Below are positions 23,205 to 33,160 of a stretch of DNA of 64,000 bases, one piece after another. The DNA is taken from positions 4,083,001 to 4,147,000 of the forward strand of contig NZ_CP149130.1 in the NCBI RefSeq assembly GCF_037811135.1, read 5' to 3'. Under the pieces are notes generated by a model that had not been told where the DNA came from, ran no database searches, and saw only the letters and a program-made list of their open reading frames with translations. The DNA comes from Aeromonas rivipollensis (GTDB lineage: Bacteria; Pseudomonadota; Gammaproteobacteria; Enterobacterales; Aeromonadaceae). Each line of letters opens with the position of its first letter. The stretch's first letter is position 1. The translations under genes and the position numbers were made by a program.

Positions 23205-24455
23205 TCAAGGCAGCAGATGCTCGCCACGCCAGAGGTCGGCCAGCTGCTCCCGCTCACGAATGAGGTGGGCCTGGTCACCGTCCACCAGCACCTCGGCCGC
23301 ACGGGGACGGGTGTTGTAGTTGGACGACATGGTAAAGCCGTAGGCCCCGGCGGAACGCACCGCCAGCAGGGAGCCTTCGGCAATCGCCAGGGTACGCTCC
23401 TTGCCGAGGAAGTCACCGGTTTCACACACGGGGCCCACCACGTCGTACAGCGCCTTCTCGTGGGTCGTGCGGCTGTCCACCTCTATGATGTTCATCCAGG
23501 CGCCGTAGAGGGAGGGGCGCAGCAGATCGTTCATGCCGGCGTCGATCAGCGCGAAGTTGCGGGTCTCGCCGGGCTTGAGGAACTCGACCCGGGTCAGCAG
23601 CACGCCGGCGTTGGCGACTATGGCACGGCCCGGTTCGAACAGCAGGGTCAGATCCCGGCCCGCCAGCTTCTGCTTGAGCGCCTCGGCGTACTCGGTCGGG
23701 TGCGGTGGCTGCTCGGCGCCATAGTTGACCCCCAGGCCCCCCCCCACGTCCAGGTGATGGATATGGATGCCTTCGGCCGCCAGTTCGTCGATGAGCCTCA
23801 GCAGCTTGTCCGCTGCCTCCATAAAGGGATTCAATTCAGTGAGTTGAGAGCCGATGTGGCAATCCACCCCCTTGATCTCGATGTGGGCCATGGCCGCCGC
23901 CTTGCGATAGATGGCGGGCGCCTGCTCGATGGGGATGCCGAACTTGTTCTGCTTGAGGCCGGTGGAGATATAGGGATGAGTGCCCGCGTCTATGTCGGGA
24001 TTGACCCGCACCGAGACGCGCGCCTTCTTGCCCATGCTGCCAGCGACCCGGTTCAGGCGCTCCAGCTCGGCTTCCGACTCCAGGTTGAAGCAGAGGATCT
24101 CTTTCTCCAGCGCGAGGCGCATCTCGGCCTCGCTCTTGGCGACGCCGGAGAAGACCACCTTGGCCGGATCGCCCCCTGCCGCCAGCACCCTGGACAGCTC
24201 CCCGCCGGAGACGATGTCAAAGCCCGAGCCCAGGCGGGCAAGCAGGTTGAGCAGCGCCAGGTTGGAGTTGGCCTTGACCGCGTAGCAGATCAGATGGGGA
24301 ATGTCCCCCGCCGCCTGATCGAAGGCGTGCCAGTGGCGCTCCAGGGTGGCGCGGGAGTAGACATACAGCGGGGTACCGTACTGCTCGGCGAGCTGTTGCA
24401 GGGGAAGCTGCTCGGCCTGAAGCTGGCCGTCGGCGTCGTAGTTAAAGTGATCCAA
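23205..24455 (-). CDS. lysA: Diaminopimelate decarboxylase LysA
   Basis: Last step of lysine synthesis: PLP-dependent decarboxylation of meso-DAP. The alanine-racemase-like barrel carries the PLP Lys in CYAVKANSN (about residue 60), GGG in VGGGLGVNY, the phosphate-binding EPGRAIVANAG and the C-terminal CETGDFLGKER with catalytic Cys. 416 residues, full length. It lies between lptM (20 bp upstream) and dapF, which puts the two final DAP/lysine enzymes in one operon; E. coli keeps lysA elsewhere. Confidence 0.95.
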   Translation of the reverse strand: MDHFNYDADGQLQAEQLPLQQLAEQYGTPLYVYSRATLERHWHAFDQAAGDIPHLICYAVKANSNLALLNLLARLGSGFDIVSGGELSRVLAAGGDPAKVVFSGVAKSEAEMRLALEKEILCFNLESEAELERLNRVAGSMGKKARVSVRVNPDIDAGTHPYISTGLKQNKFGIPIEQAPAIYRKAAAMAHIEIKGVDCHIGSQLTELNPFMEAADKLLRLIDELAAEGIHIHHLDVGGGLGVNYGAEQPPHPTEYAEALKQKLAGRDLTLLFEPGRAIVANAGVLLTRVEFLKPGETRNFALIDAGMNDLLRPSLYGAWMNIIEVDSRTTHEKALYDVVGPVCETGDFLGKERTLAIAEGSLLAVRSAGAYGFTMSSNYNTRPRAAEVLVDGDQAHLIREREQLADLWRGEHLLP

Positions 24456-24475
24456 GGGGGCGGTTCCTTCCTAGA

Positions 24476-24682
24476 TTATTGCGGCGCGGCCTCGGAGGCC
24501 GGTTTGGCGGTCGCAGGCGAGGCGGCTTGCGGTGTACTCTCTGTCTTGGGCTGTGCCGGTGTTTGCTCGGTGGAGACGGGCTGCTCGGCCGGTGGCATAT
24601 AGAGTGGCCCCGTCAGGCCGCAGGCGGCCAACCCGAACGACAGCGACGCGGCAAACAGGCACTTGGTGAACTGGGTAATCAT
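24476..24682 (-). CDS. lptM: LPS translocon maturation lipoprotein LptM (YifL)
   Basis: 68 residues with signal MITQFTKCLFAASLSFGLAA and lipobox LAAC followed directly by the diagnostic GLTGPLYMPP. The tail is low-complexity (P, A, T, Q, K). In E. coli, LptM mimics LPS to help LptD form its native disulfides in the outer membrane. It begins the lysA-dapF operon and is divergent from cyaY, the same arrangement as in enterobacteria. Confidence 0.9.
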   Translation of the reverse strand: MITQFTKCLFAASLSFGLAACGLTGPLYMPPAEQPVSTEQTPAQPKTESTPQAASPATAKPASEAAPQ

Positions 24683-24755
24683 AATGGTTCGCTGCGAAAA
24701 AATTTTTGGCCCTCTATAATCGCACTCACATTGTTAAAAGCAACAGGATAAACCG

Positions 24756-25070
24756 ATGAAGGATCACGAGTATCACGCCCTGACCGACGCCTTTTTCCAG
24801 TATGTGGAAGACGTTATCGACGAGGGGTATCCGGATATCGACTGCGAGCGGGCAGGCGGTGTGCTGACCTTAAGCTTCGAGAACAAGACCAAGGTCATCA
24901 TCAACAAGCAGGAGCCCCTGCACCAGATCTGGGTGGCCACCCGGGAGAACGGCTTCCACTTCGAGCTGCGCGGTGACAGCTGGATCGACAACCGCTTCGG
25001 CGACGAGCTCAAGGCCCTGCTGACCCGGGCCTGCACCACCCAGGCGGGCGAGCCCGTCCAGTTCCCATGA
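24756..25070 (+). CDS. cyaY: Frataxin-like protein CyaY
   Basis: 104 residues, with the acidic first helix (ALTDAFFQYVEDVIDEGYPD) and the sheet LTLSFENKTKVIINKQEPLHQIWVA type of frataxin. CyaY binds iron and IscS and modulates Fe-S cluster assembly. The stop overlaps the ATG of the following esterase (ATGA), so the two are translationally coupled. It is divergent from lptM with a 73-bp gap containing AT-rich promoter sequence. Confidence 0.94.
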   Translation: MKDHEYHALTDAFFQYVEDVIDEGYPDIDCERAGGVLTLSFENKTKVIINKQEPLHQIWVATRENGFHFELRGDSWIDNRFGDELKALLTRACTTQAGEPVQFP

Positions 25071-25738
25071 TGGCAGAGTCTCCCATGATGGATCTGCATC
25101 CCCAGGGCGCCCGTCATGCGGTGATCTGGCTGCACGGGCTGGGGGATTCCGGCGCCGGGCTCGCCCCCCTGGTCGATGCCCTTGCGCTACCCGCCACCCT
25201 GCCGGTCCGTCACCTGCTGCCCGATGCACCTGAGCGGCCCATCACCATCAACATGGGCTACAAGATGCGCGGCTGGTACGACATCAAGAGCTTCGACGAC
25301 CCGGCGGATCGCGCCGTGGAGTCCCATGTACGCGAGTCCGCCGATCGTATCGCCGCCCTGCTGGATCGGCTGGTGGCCGAGGGCTTCGCCCCTGGCAACA
25401 TAGTGCTGGCGGGCTTCTCCCAGGGGGGCGTCATCGCCTCCTTCACCGCCCTGCGCCATCCGGCGCCACTGGCGGGCCTGCTCTGCATGTCCACCTATCT
25501 GGCGGCGCCCGAGCGGCTGATCGAGGAGATGAGCGAGGCCGCCCGCGCCCTGCCCATCTGCTACATGCACGGCATCTATGATGACGTGGTGAGCCTCTCC
25601 ATGGGCTGGGATGCCAAGAACCGGCTGGAGGCGGCGGGCCTCAGCCTGGAGTGGCACGAATACCCCATGCGCCACGAGATCTGCCGACCCCAGCTCGCCG
25701 ACATCCGTCGCTGGCTGCTGGCGCACCTCGGCGCCTGA
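25067..25738 (+). CDS. Alpha/beta-hydrolase carboxylesterase (acyl-protein thioesterase-like)
   Basis: 223 residues with IWLHGLGDSG (oxyanion region), nucleophile GFSQGG (Ser about 120) and the late Asp and His (HGIYDDVV, PMRHEIC). This is the phospholipase/carboxylesterase family that includes EstB of Pseudomonas and eukaryotic acyl-protein thioesterases. In bacteria they hydrolyse short esters; the natural substrate is unknown. Start choice is uncertain because four ATGs lie within the first eight codons (MMAESPMM); overlap with the cyaY stop favours the first. Confidence 0.87.
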   Translation: MMAESPMMDLHPQGARHAVIWLHGLGDSGAGLAPLVDALALPATLPVRHLLPDAPERPITINMGYKMRGWYDIKSFDDPADRAVESHVRESADRIAALLDRLVAEGFAPGNIVLAGFSQGGVIASFTALRHPAPLAGLLCMSTYLAAPERLIEEMSEAARALPICYMHGIYDDVVSLSMGWDAKNRLEAAGLSLEWHEYPMRHEICRPQLADIRRWLLAHLGA

Positions 25739-25758
25739 TGTAGCACCACAGATACGAC

Positions 25759-25783
25759 AACGGCCTGCATCATGCAGGCCGTT
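25759..25783. terminator. Terminator between the esterase and cyaA
   Basis: AACGGCCTGCAT and its complement around one base form a 12-bp-arm hairpin followed by GTTTGCTTTC. The genes on each side converge, so it may serve both. Confidence 0.7.
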
Positions 25784-25817
25784 TGCTTTCATCCCTTCCG
25801 GCGATGTGCCCAGCACA

Positions 25818-28337
25818 TCATCCCACTTCCCGGGCCGCCCCCGGATTGTCCCGCTGCGGATTCTGGCTGCGGTAGGGGATCACCTCCAGCTTGTCGCCCA
25901 TCTGCACGATTTCATAGTACTGGGGCAGGTTGAAGTTGCTGAACTGGCCCGCATTGCTGAAACGCTCGTGGCCCGAGGTGTAGAAACGGTTCACCCCCTG
26001 CACCAGCTCATCCTTGTTGCCGGCGAAGTGCTGGTAGATCTCCACCCGGTTCGCCTCGTCCAGGATATAGATGTTGGTGCCTGCATCCCGGGTATCGAAG
26101 AAGAACTGCACCAGCCCCTCGCTGGCGTAGGCGTCGACGATGCCGGGCAGGTGCTGGCTGTGGGTCTTGTCGAGCCGCAGCGGCAGGTGATCCAGCTTGT
26201 TGTGGGAGATGTGGCGGTAGAAGTCGATGGCGTTCTCCAGCTTCTTCACCGAGACCCCGCGCCGCTCGAAGAAGATGCCGTACTTCTCCCGACCAAGGGC
26301 CAGCGTCTTGACCAGCTGCTGCTTGTCGCGAGCCAGACGCAGCTCTATGCATTCGGCCACCAGCTGCTGGAAGCGGGTGCGCACCAGGGAGCGGAAGTGC
26401 TGGCTGTAACAGAACACCTCTATCATCTCGGGGGCGGCGGCATCCTGGTGCATCTTGCCGAGTATGGTGGTGAGGGCATCGACCACCGCCTCCTCCCCCT
26501 GGAAGTGCAGGGTGCGGATCTCGCTCCAGGAGTTGCGATAAACCAGATCCACGGATCCCACCAGACACTCCTGGTTGCGACCGAAGGAGAAGACGTCCGC
26601 GGCATTGGCGTCGAACTCGATCACCTGCCCCACCCAGTGGCTGGATGGGTCCGTCTCCAGGTTGAGGAAGATGGAGAGCTGGTGGATCTCGCAGGGGCGG
26701 CTCAGGGCCAGGTTGGTGGCGCGAGGGTACTTGACCGGGAAGGTTCCCGAGAGATCGCGACAGAACTGGTGCAGGTTGTCGATGTGCAGATCCGAGCCCT
26801 GATTGAACAGGTGCACCCTGGACTGGGGCGTCAGCAGGCCGTTGAAGTAGGCCCAGGCCACCAGCTTGCTGATGTAGCCGTTATATTCCAGCGGCGCCCG
26901 GCCTATGATGTCGGCGGGCTCGAGGGAATGCTTGTAGAGATACCAGCCGGCGCGATTCAGGCGGCCGTGGGGCACCTGCACCAGGCTGAGATCCGGCTCG
27001 CCGAGATCCGGCGCTATCTTGAGGTTGATCCGCTGCACCTTGCCCGGCAGGCTCTCGAAGGCGGCATAGAGCTTGCGCGACAGTATGCCGATGTCTTCCG
27101 GGTTGATGGACTCGCTGATGTTGTTGCGCCGGGCGAACTGGATGAGGTTGCGGTAGCTCTGCATCAGGGCCTCCAGCAACTCGGCGTAGGCCACCTTGAC
27201 GTCCTCGACCTTCCACTCCTGGCGATGATCCAGGTGATGCAGCCGCTCCGGGCTCCAGCCCCAGTAAGCCACCAGCTGGGCCATCTGCTCCCGGCGCCAG
27301 TCCGGGGAGTGATCCTCCTTCGGGTGGCTCAGGCCGTCGCATACCTTGAGGTAGAAGCAGCGGCGCACCAGATCCAGGCGCTGCATGTCGCCGATGGATT
27401 TCAGGTAGTTGGTCACCTTGTCCAGCATCAGGCAGTAGTTGTCGAGCCGGTAGTGCATCCCCTCGTTGTGCTGGAACCAGTCGCGGCTGGTCACCGACAG
27501 CAGCCGGGTGTTGGGATACTCGTGGGAGTAGGCCTCCATCAGCACCGACTTGAGCACCGCCTTGTAGGGGGAGTCGATACCCTTGTAGAGCTGCCACAGG
27601 GCTGAGCCGAAGTACTCCTCGGCGGGAATGCGGTCAAAGCCCCCCAGATCGAGCCAGTCATCCTGACTCAGCTTGCCGTGGGCGAACAGGCCGTTGACGT
27701 AGTCGTCGTAGTGATCGTCATATTCGGCAGGCACCAGATACCAGAGCAGCCGCTTGCCCGCGATGTGCATGGCGCTGCGATAGAACTCGTCAAGCAGCAG
27801 CAGGTGCTGGGCGCTGCCGCAGCTCTCCCCCTGCATCTGGGCATCGTTGCGCTGGCGGAACTTGTCTTCGGGGATCAGGAAGAAGTTGAGATCGACCCCC
27901 CGCTGCTCCGCCCAGAGGGAGAGGTGCTGGCACTTCTGCTCCAGCAGGGCGAGGCGCTCGCTCGACAGGCCGGCCACGTGACAGACCCAGATATCGAGAT
28001 CCGAGTGGCAGCACTGGCCGATGGAGGAGGTGCTGCCCATGGAGTAGAGGCCCTGGATCGACTTGTCGTGGGTACTGAGGCCCCCCTGACAGTTGGCGTT
28101 CTGACACAGATCCTGGATAAAGGCCTGCTGGGCCTCGTTGGCGACGAAACTCCAGATACCATGAGGCACGTCCCCTGCCACATAACCGGGCAGAAGGGGA
28201 TGATTGAAGTGCAGCATGACAGGCAGCAGTTGGAAGACCTGCTGCCCATAGCGACTCATGAGATCCAACGCTCGTTGCGTCTTGAGACGATTCAGCTCGT
28301 CGTAGCGCGCCACCAGCGTGTCGAGTTTTACCAGCAA
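25818..28337 (-). CDS. cyaA: Class I adenylate cyclase CyaA
   Basis: It makes cAMP for CRP signalling. The N-terminal catalytic half contains the nucleotidyltransferase motif [20 protein letters not shown] and [10 protein letters not shown]. The C-terminal half is the glucose-sensitive regulatory region, ending in [14 protein letters not shown]. The start is taken as TTG at 28337: it gives (M)[15 protein letters not shown], which aligns residue for residue with E. coli MYLYIETLKQRLDAIN (E. coli also uses TTG), and AGG stands 7 nt upstream. That gives 839 residues. The rare start keeps translation low. A CRP-like site lies 57 bp upstream, consistent with feedback repression. Confidence 0.95.
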   Translation of the reverse strand: MLVKLDTLVARYDELNRLKTQRALDLMSRYGQQVFQLLPVMLHFNHPLLPGYVAGDVPHGIWSFVANEAQQAFIQDLCQNANCQGGLSTHDKSIQGLYSMGSTSSIGQCCHSDLDIWVCHVAGLSSERLALLEQKCQHLSLWAEQRGVDLNFFLIPEDKFRQRNDAQMQGESCGSAQHLLLLDEFYRSAMHIAGKRLLWYLVPAEYDDHYDDYVNGLFAHGKLSQDDWLDLGGFDRIPAEEYFGSALWQLYKGIDSPYKAVLKSVLMEAYSHEYPNTRLLSVTSRDWFQHNEGMHYRLDNYCLMLDKVTNYLKSIGDMQRLDLVRRCFYLKVCDGLSHPKEDHSPDWRREQMAQLVAYWGWSPERLHHLDHRQEWKVEDVKVAYAELLEALMQSYRNLIQFARRNNISESINPEDIGILSRKLYAAFESLPGKVQRINLKIAPDLGEPDLSLVQVPHGRLNRAGWYLYKHSLEPADIIGRAPLEYNGYISKLVAWAYFNGLLTPQSRVHLFNQGSDLHIDNLHQFCRDLSGTFPVKYPRATNLALSRPCEIHQLSIFLNLETDPSSHWVGQVIEFDANAADVFSFGRNQECLVGSVDLVYRNSWSEIRTLHFQGEEAVVDALTTILGKMHQDAAAPEMIEVFCYSQHFRSLVRTRFQQLVAECIELRLARDKQQLVKTLALGREKYGIFFERRGVSVKKLENAIDFYRHISHNKLDHLPLRLDKTHSQHLPGIVDAYASEGLVQFFFDTRDAGTNIYILDEANRVEIYQHFAGNKDELVQGVNRFYTSGHERFSNAGQFSNFNLPQYYEIVQMGDKLEVIPYRSQNPQRDNPGAAREVG

Positions 28338-28393
28338 TGCCCTACCTATGGGGAAGAGAAATGACGCACCAAAACGGGGAGACGTCAAAAAAG

Positions 28394-28409
28394 TGTGATC
28401 ATGTTAACA
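28394..28409 (-). promoter_or_regulatory. Probable CRP site upstream of cyaA
   Basis: TGTGATCATGTTAACA matches the CRP consensus TGTGA-N6-TCACA at 9 of 10 key positions. It lies in the cyaA-hemC divergent region 57 bp from the cyaA start. In E. coli CRP-cAMP represses cyaA from a comparable position. Confidence 0.55.
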
Positions 28410-28525
28410 ATGCAAACAGCAGTGGTAAACAAGCCCGCACACAATCACCGGATTATTTCTGGCACACCCTGTAACGGTATCAATGGAAAGCAATAAAAAA
28501 TAATATTTTCAATAAGTTGCATTCA

Positions 28526-28531
28526 TATAAT
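28526..28531 (+). promoter_or_regulatory. Probable -10 element of the hem operon
   Basis: A perfect TATAAT in the AT-rich divergent region (28480-28560), about 130 bp upstream of hemC. No good -35 hexamer is visible at 16-18 bp. Confidence 0.4.
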
Positions 28532-28659
28532 GAGCGAATGAAAATTAATTTCAGCAACCCTTTTTGAGCTTGGCCCCGCTTTTGCCAGCTGCGCCATGAA
28601 AGCCCCTGCAAAGGGTGGTAAGATCGTTTTCCTCACTAAAGATGAAACAACTGATTGAT

Positions 28660-29589
28660 ATGGCAGCCCGAACCCTGAGAATTGCCACTCGCAAGAGCCC
28701 ACTGGCCCTGTGGCAGGCCAACTTTGTAAAAGATCGGCTGGAAGCCCTCTATCCCGATCTGCGAGTCGAACTTGTCCCCATGAGCACCCAGGGTGACAAG
28801 ATCCTGGATACGCCGCTGGCCAAGGTCGGCGGCAAAGGGCTCTTCGTCAAGGAGTTGGAGACTGCCATGCTAGAAGGACGGGCCGACATCGCCGTCCACT
28901 CCATGAAGGACGTGCCGGTGGAGTTCCCCGAGGGGCTCGGTCTGCACACCATCTGCGAGCGCGAAGATCCGCGCGATGCCTTCGTCTCCAACCGTTTCAA
29001 CCAGATAGACGCGCTGCCACAGGGGGCCGTGGTCGGCACCTCCAGCCTGCGCCGCCAGTGCCAGCTGCGGGCCGCCCGTCCGGATCTGGTGATCCGCGAC
29101 CTGCGCGGCAACGTCAACACCCGCCTCGCCAAGCTGGATGCCGGTGAATACGACGCCATCATACTCGCCGCCGCCGGTCTGAAACGGCTGGAGATGGCCC
29201 ATCGCATCACCGCTTTCATCGAGCCGGAGCAGAGCCTGCCCGCCAACGGTCAGGGGGCTGTCGGCATCGAATGCCGCCAGGACGACCACGAACTGCACGC
29301 CCTGCTGGCGCCGCTGGAGCACGCCGAGACCCGCATCCGGGTACTGACAGAGCGCGCCATGAACCGTGCCCTGCAAGGGGGCTGTCAGGTGCCTATCGGT
29401 GCCTATGCCCTGGTGCAGGGGGAGGAGGTCTGGCTGCGCGGCCTGGTGGGCAGCCCGGATGGCACCCAGGTGATCCGGGACGAGATCCGCGGCCCCCTGG
29501 CGGACGGCGAGGCGCTCGGCCACGCCCTGGCCCAGCGCCTGCTGGCCGCCGGTGCCGACGCAATTCTGGCCGAGGTCTACCGCCCATGA
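28660..29589 (+). CDS. hemC: Hydroxymethylbilane synthase HemC
   Basis: It polymerises four porphobilinogens to hydroxymethylbilane in haem synthesis. The dipyrromethane-cofactor Cys is in [12 protein letters not shown] (about residue 242) and the catalytic Asp in [11 protein letters not shown]. The substrate-binding [15 protein letters not shown] and RGNVNTRL are present. The start [18 protein letters not shown] gives 309 residues, aligning with E. coli; an ATG six codons earlier (28642) is possible, and neither has a strong ribosome site. First gene of hemC-hemD-hemX-hemY, divergent from cyaA as in enterobacteria. Confidence 0.94.
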   Translation: MAARTLRIATRKSPLALWQANFVKDRLEALYPDLRVELVPMSTQGDKILDTPLAKVGGKGLFVKELETAMLEGRADIAVHSMKDVPVEFPEGLGLHTICEREDPRDAFVSNRFNQIDALPQGAVVGTSSLRRQCQLRAARPDLVIRDLRGNVNTRLAKLDAGEYDAIILAAAGLKRLEMAHRITAFIEPEQSLPANGQGAVGIECRQDDHELHALLAPLEHAETRIRVLTERAMNRALQGGCQVPIGAYALVQGEEVWLRGLVGSPDGTQVIRDEIRGPLADGEALGHALAQRLLAAGADAILAEVYRP

Positions 29590-29635
29590 GTGCTGTCCTG
29601 GCCGAATCATGGTCACAACCGCCGAGCGTGACCTG

Positions 29636-30370
29636 ATGGTCCCCCTGGTGGTGCGCCCGGCCGCCCAGGCCGCCCTGCTGGTGCAGCTGCTGCGCCAGCA
29701 GGGCCATGCACCGCTGTGCTGCCCGCTGCTGGAAACCGTGGCGGGCAGCGAACTCCCCTGCCTGCCCGAACTGCTGCCCCAGGCCGACATCATCATCGCC
29801 GTCAGCGTCCATGCCGTTAAATTTGCTCATCATTTTCTGTTGCAAACTGGTCTGACCTGGCCACATATTGACTACTTTGCGGTCGGTCAGGCCAGCGCTG
29901 ATGCCTTCAGCGAGGTGGGTGTCCAGGCCCTCTGCCCGGCCGATCCCCGCAGCGAAGGTCTGCTGGCTCTGCCGCCCCTGCAAGGGGTGAGCGGCAAGCG
30001 GGTGCTGATCCTGCGCGGCAACGACGGGCGGGATCTCATCGCCCGGACGCTGGCCTCACGCGGCGCACTGGTGCACTATTGTGCCACCTATGAGCGCCAT
30101 TACCCCGAGCTCGACGGGGACGCATTGACCCGCCACTGGCAGGCAGCCGGCCTCGACAGCCTGCTCGTCACCAGTGGTGAACTCTTGCAGCGGTTGCTGG
30201 CTCTGGTACCAGGCCCGCAGCGACCCTGGCTTTATGACCGCCTGCTGGTGGTGCCCAGTCCCCGGGTGGCCGAGATGGCCGAGGGCGCTGGTTTTACCCG
30301 TATCGTGATTGCCCAAGGTGCATCCAACCAGGCTCTGGTGGCCGCCCTGGAACTGAGGAAGATGGAATGA
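29636..30370 (+). CDS. hemD: Uroporphyrinogen-III synthase HemD
   Basis: It cyclises hydroxymethylbilane with inversion of ring D. The family is weakly conserved; the recognisable parts are the start VPLVVRPAAQ, VSVHAVKFA, FAVGQASADAF, GKRVLILRGNDGRDLIA and LLVTSGELLQRL. From MVPLVVRP it has 244 residues, close to E. coli's 246. An ATG nine codons upstream (29609) is an alternative. Its last bases (ATGA) overlap the hemX start. Confidence 0.92.
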   Translation: MVPLVVRPAAQAALLVQLLRQQGHAPLCCPLLETVAGSELPCLPELLPQADIIIAVSVHAVKFAHHFLLQTGLTWPHIDYFAVGQASADAFSEVGVQALCPADPRSEGLLALPPLQGVSGKRVLILRGNDGRDLIARTLASRGALVHYCATYERHYPELDGDALTRHWQAAGLDSLLVTSGELLQRLLALVPGPQRPWLYDRLLVVPSPRVAEMAEGAGFTRIVIAQGASNQALVAALELRKME

Positions 30371-31443
30371 CTGAACAGCAAGAAGTCCAGCCGAGTGCTG
30401 CGGCCCCCGCGGCCGACAACAACAAGCCCGAGCACAAGGCCGCCGGCAACAAGAAGGGTGGCGCTGGCGTCGTCCTCGGTGGCGTTGCCATCCTGCTGGC
30501 CCTGGGGCTGACCGGCGGCCTCTATCTGCACGGCCACCAGAATGCCGTCGCCCAGCAGGCCGAACTCGGCGCCCTCAAGCTGCAACTGGCCGAGGCCATG
30601 GGCAAGCTGGATCAGAACAACAGCAAGGATGCCGAACAGTTCAGCGCCCTCGGCAAGAGCCAGCAACAGCAGCAGGAGGCGCTGGACGCCCTGCAGCACA
30701 AGGTGCTGGATCTCGACGACAAGCGCCCCAACGACTGGATGCTGGCCGAATCCGAATACCTGGTGCGCATGGCGGGCCGCAAGCTGTGGCTCGAGCATGA
30801 TATCGTCTCCGCCATCACCCTGCTCGGCAACGCCGACGAGCGGATCAAGGCCCTCAACGATCCCAGCCTGATGCCCATTCGCAAGGCACTGGCGGAAGAC
30901 ATAGCCCAGCTCAAGGGGATGCCGCGGGTCGATCGCGAGGGGCTGACCCTAAAGCTGGCCGCGCTCTCCGACCAGATAGAGCTGCTGCCCCTCTCCACAG
31001 TGAGCATGCCACAAGCCAAGGCCGAGCCGGATCAGGCGGTCAGTGCCAATCCGGACGAGTGGGAGAGCAATCTGAAGAAGAACTGGGTCAAGTTCACCGA
31101 AAACTTCATCACCATACGTCGCCGCGACGGGGCCGTGGAGGCCCTGCTCTCCCCGCAGCAGGAGATCTTCCTGCGCGAGAACCTCAAGACCAAGCTGTTG
31201 CAGGCCCAGCTCGCCGTCTATCGCGAGCAGCAGGCGCTCTATACCGACAGCCTGGAGAAGGCCCAGCGCTGGCTGACCCAGTACTTCGATACCGACAACA
31301 GCGCCACCCAATACATGCAGTCCGAGCTCGACAAGCTCAAAGGTGAGCAGATCCAGTTTGACTACCCGGATCAGTTCAAGACCCAGGCCATGCTGGAACA
31401 GGTGCTGACCGAGCGCCTGCAACGCATCCTGGCCGGCAACTGA
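30367..31443 (+). CDS. hemX: HemX-like inner-membrane protein
   Basis: 358 residues with a polar Ala/Lys-rich cytoplasmic tail (1-30), one membrane helix (about 33-55, GVVLGGVAILLALGLTGGLY), a coiled coil (about 58-110) and a helical periplasmic domain. HemX is encoded with hemCD in gamma-proteobacteria. It was once called a uroporphyrinogen methyltransferase, but the methylase domain is absent, and its role is unproven. Translation is coupled to hemD by the ATGA overlap. Confidence 0.9.
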   Translation: MTEQQEVQPSAAAPAADNNKPEHKAAGNKKGGAGVVLGGVAILLALGLTGGLYLHGHQNAVAQQAELGALKLQLAEAMGKLDQNNSKDAEQFSALGKSQQQQQEALDALQHKVLDLDDKRPNDWMLAESEYLVRMAGRKLWLEHDIVSAITLLGNADERIKALNDPSLMPIRKALAEDIAQLKGMPRVDREGLTLKLAALSDQIELLPLSTVSMPQAKAEPDQAVSANPDEWESNLKKNWVKFTENFITIRRRDGAVEALLSPQQEIFLRENLKTKLLQAQLAVYREQQALYTDSLEKAQRWLTQYFDTDNSATQYMQSELDKLKGEQIQFDYPDQFKTQAMLEQVLTERLQRILAGN

Positions 31444-31453
31444 GGAGGAGACC

Positions 31454-32617
31454 ATGATTCGTCTGATCGTCGTGGTGGCCGTGATGGTCGCGGGCCTGAT
31501 CTTCGGCCCCGAAGCCTCCGGCAACAAGGGCTATGTGCTCATCTCGCTCGGCAACTACACGGTGGAGTCTTCGGTCACCAGCGCCGTGATCCTAGCGGTA
31601 CTCTTCTACGGCGCCCTGCTCATCGTCGAGTGGGTGCTGGGCCGGGTGTTCGGCCTGCGTCGCAAGACCCAGGGCTGGTTCGGCTCGCGCCGTCGCCGCA
31701 AGGCGAACCTGCAAACCGTGAATGCTACCCTGGCCATGGCCGAGGGGCACTACAACCAGGCCGAGAAGCTGCTGATCAAGGGGGCCGGCAACAGCGACAC
31801 CCCGTTGCTCAACTACCTGAGTGCCGCCAGAGTGGCCCAGGCCAGGGGCGATGACGTGCGCCGGGATCACTACCTGCAAAAAGCGCAGGAGGAGAACCCC
31901 AAGGCCGAGCTGGCATTGACCCTGATCCAGACCCAGCTGCAGATAGAGCAGGGCCAGTACGACAGCGCCCTCGGCCGGCTCGAGTCCGTCTACGCCCTGC
32001 ACCCGCGCCACCCCATGGTGCTGGATCAACTGCGCCAGGTCTATCTGGCCCGGGAGGACTGGGCGGCACTGATCGATCTGGCCCCGGCCCTGCGCAAGGT
32101 GGGCAAGTTGACGCCGGTGCAGGAAGAGGCGCTGCTGCACCAGGCCTGGATTGGCCGTCTCGAGGCCGCCAGCGGCGCCCTCGAGACCCTGCGCCCGGTG
32201 TGGCAGGCGCTGCCCCGCAAGCTGCGTCAGGAACCCGCACTGCTGGCCAGCTACGGGGATCGTCTGCGCCGGCTCGGTGCCGACAGCGAGGCGGCCGACC
32301 TCTGGCTGGAGGCCCTGCGCAAGGATCCCTCCCCCGAGCTGTTCGCCCGCCTGCCCAAGCTCAGACTGGATGACTATCAGCCCATGCTGACCCTGCTCAA
32401 GAAGATCCAGGATCAGCCGGGCGCCGAGGCGGCACTGGCACGAGTCTACCTGCTGGCCGGCCAGCTGGACGAGGCCCAGCGCCTGCTGGAGCAGGAAGTG
32501 GCGAAGAGGCCGGATGCCGCCCTCTACCACGCCCTAGGCCAGGTGATGGACAAGCGCCGTCTCACCAACAAGGCCAACGAATACTATCGTCAGGCCCTGC
32601 AACTGGCCGACGTCTGA
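31454..32617 (+). CDS. hemY: HemY-like membrane protein with TPR repeats
   Basis: 387 residues: two N-terminal membrane segments (about 1-20 and 38-58), then a helical region rich in TPR-like motifs (LNYLSAARVAQARGDDVRR; DAALYHALGQVMDKRRLTNK). It is not the protoporphyrinogen oxidase HemY of Bacillus. Its precise role with HemX is unknown. It lies 10 bp after hemX with an AGGAGGA site. A strong terminator follows. Confidence 0.9.
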   Translation: MIRLIVVVAVMVAGLIFGPEASGNKGYVLISLGNYTVESSVTSAVILAVLFYGALLIVEWVLGRVFGLRRKTQGWFGSRRRRKANLQTVNATLAMAEGHYNQAEKLLIKGAGNSDTPLLNYLSAARVAQARGDDVRRDHYLQKAQEENPKAELALTLIQTQLQIEQGQYDSALGRLESVYALHPRHPMVLDQLRQVYLAREDWAALIDLAPALRKVGKLTPVQEEALLHQAWIGRLEAASGALETLRPVWQALPRKLRQEPALLASYGDRLRRLGADSEAADLWLEALRKDPSPELFARLPKLRLDDYQPMLTLLKKIQDQPGAEAALARVYLLAGQLDEAQRLLEQEVAKRPDAALYHALGQVMDKRRLTNKANEYYRQALQLADV

Positions 32618-32638
32618 CCCGAGTGACAGAGAAAACCC

Positions 32639-32663
32639 AAAAGGCCGCAATTGCGGCCTTTTT
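32639..32663 (+). terminator. Terminator of the hem operon
   Basis: AAAAGGCCGCAA and its complement give a perfect hairpin, followed by TTTTT, 22 bp after the hemY stop. Confidence 0.88.
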
Positions 32664-32703
32664 CTATTCCGGGTTTTCCCGCGTTGGTTCGGGATGTATC
32701 TCC

Positions 32704-32757
32704 ACTCCCTTCTCCCCTTCTTTTCAAATAAGCGGGAGAAGAGTCAGGGATGAGGGG
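32704..32757. repeat. Dispersed palindromic repeat, copy 2 (opposite orientation)
   Basis: CTCCCTTCTCCCC, a loop, then GGGAGAAGAGTCAGGGATGAGGGG: the reverse complement of the 20355 copy, less perfect in its stem. Confidence 0.65.
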
Positions 32758-32773
32758 GTCACAAGCAACCCCT

Positions 32774-32790
32774 CTCTCCCTGAGGGAGAG
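32774..32790. repeat. Short palindrome of the same repeat family
   Basis: CTCTCCC-TGA-GGGAGAG, adjacent to copy 2. It overlaps the region just after the YeiW-like gene's stop and could terminate it. Confidence 0.55.
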
Positions 32791-32800
32791 GATCCAGGCC

Positions 32801-33052
32801 TCAGGCCGTCAGCCGCTCCATCTCGCCGATAAGCCAGACGGCCTCCTGGCGGTGCGAGCCGCACACATCCTGCATGGGCCTGAAGCTGCTGCACACCGCC
32901 GGACGATCGGGCTGGCCGAAGATCTTGCAGCCCAGCCACTGGTCGAGCTGAACACAGGGAACGCCAGCCGGCTTGCCCTCCGGCATGCCGGGGATGGCAC
33001 TGCTGATACTGGGGGCTGTGCAGCAGGCACCGCAACCTTGACGACATTCCAT
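32801..33052 (-). CDS. YkgJ/YeiW-family cysteine-cluster protein
   Basis: 83 residues beginning [20 protein letters not shown], closely matching E. coli YeiW ([20 protein letters not shown]). The Cys set (C3, C7, C10, C11, and C36, C45, C57, C67 approximately) suggests a zinc or Fe-S site; the function is unknown. ATG codons three residues upstream (33061) are possible but the E. coli alignment favours 33052. It is isolated, downstream of glpX on the same strand. Confidence 0.85.
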   Translation of the reverse strand: MECRQGCGACCTAPSISSAIPGMPEGKPAGVPCVQLDQWLGCKIFGQPDRPAVCSSFRPMQDVCGSHRQEAVWLIGEMERLTA

Positions 33053-33160
33053 ATGATGCATTCCTGTGCATGGCGAAGCAGTCTATCAAAGGGCCCCGAT
33101 TCCCCTTAGCCTTATCCGTCCTGTCCCTCGAAATAGTCCAGGCCCCGACGGGCGGGCAAC

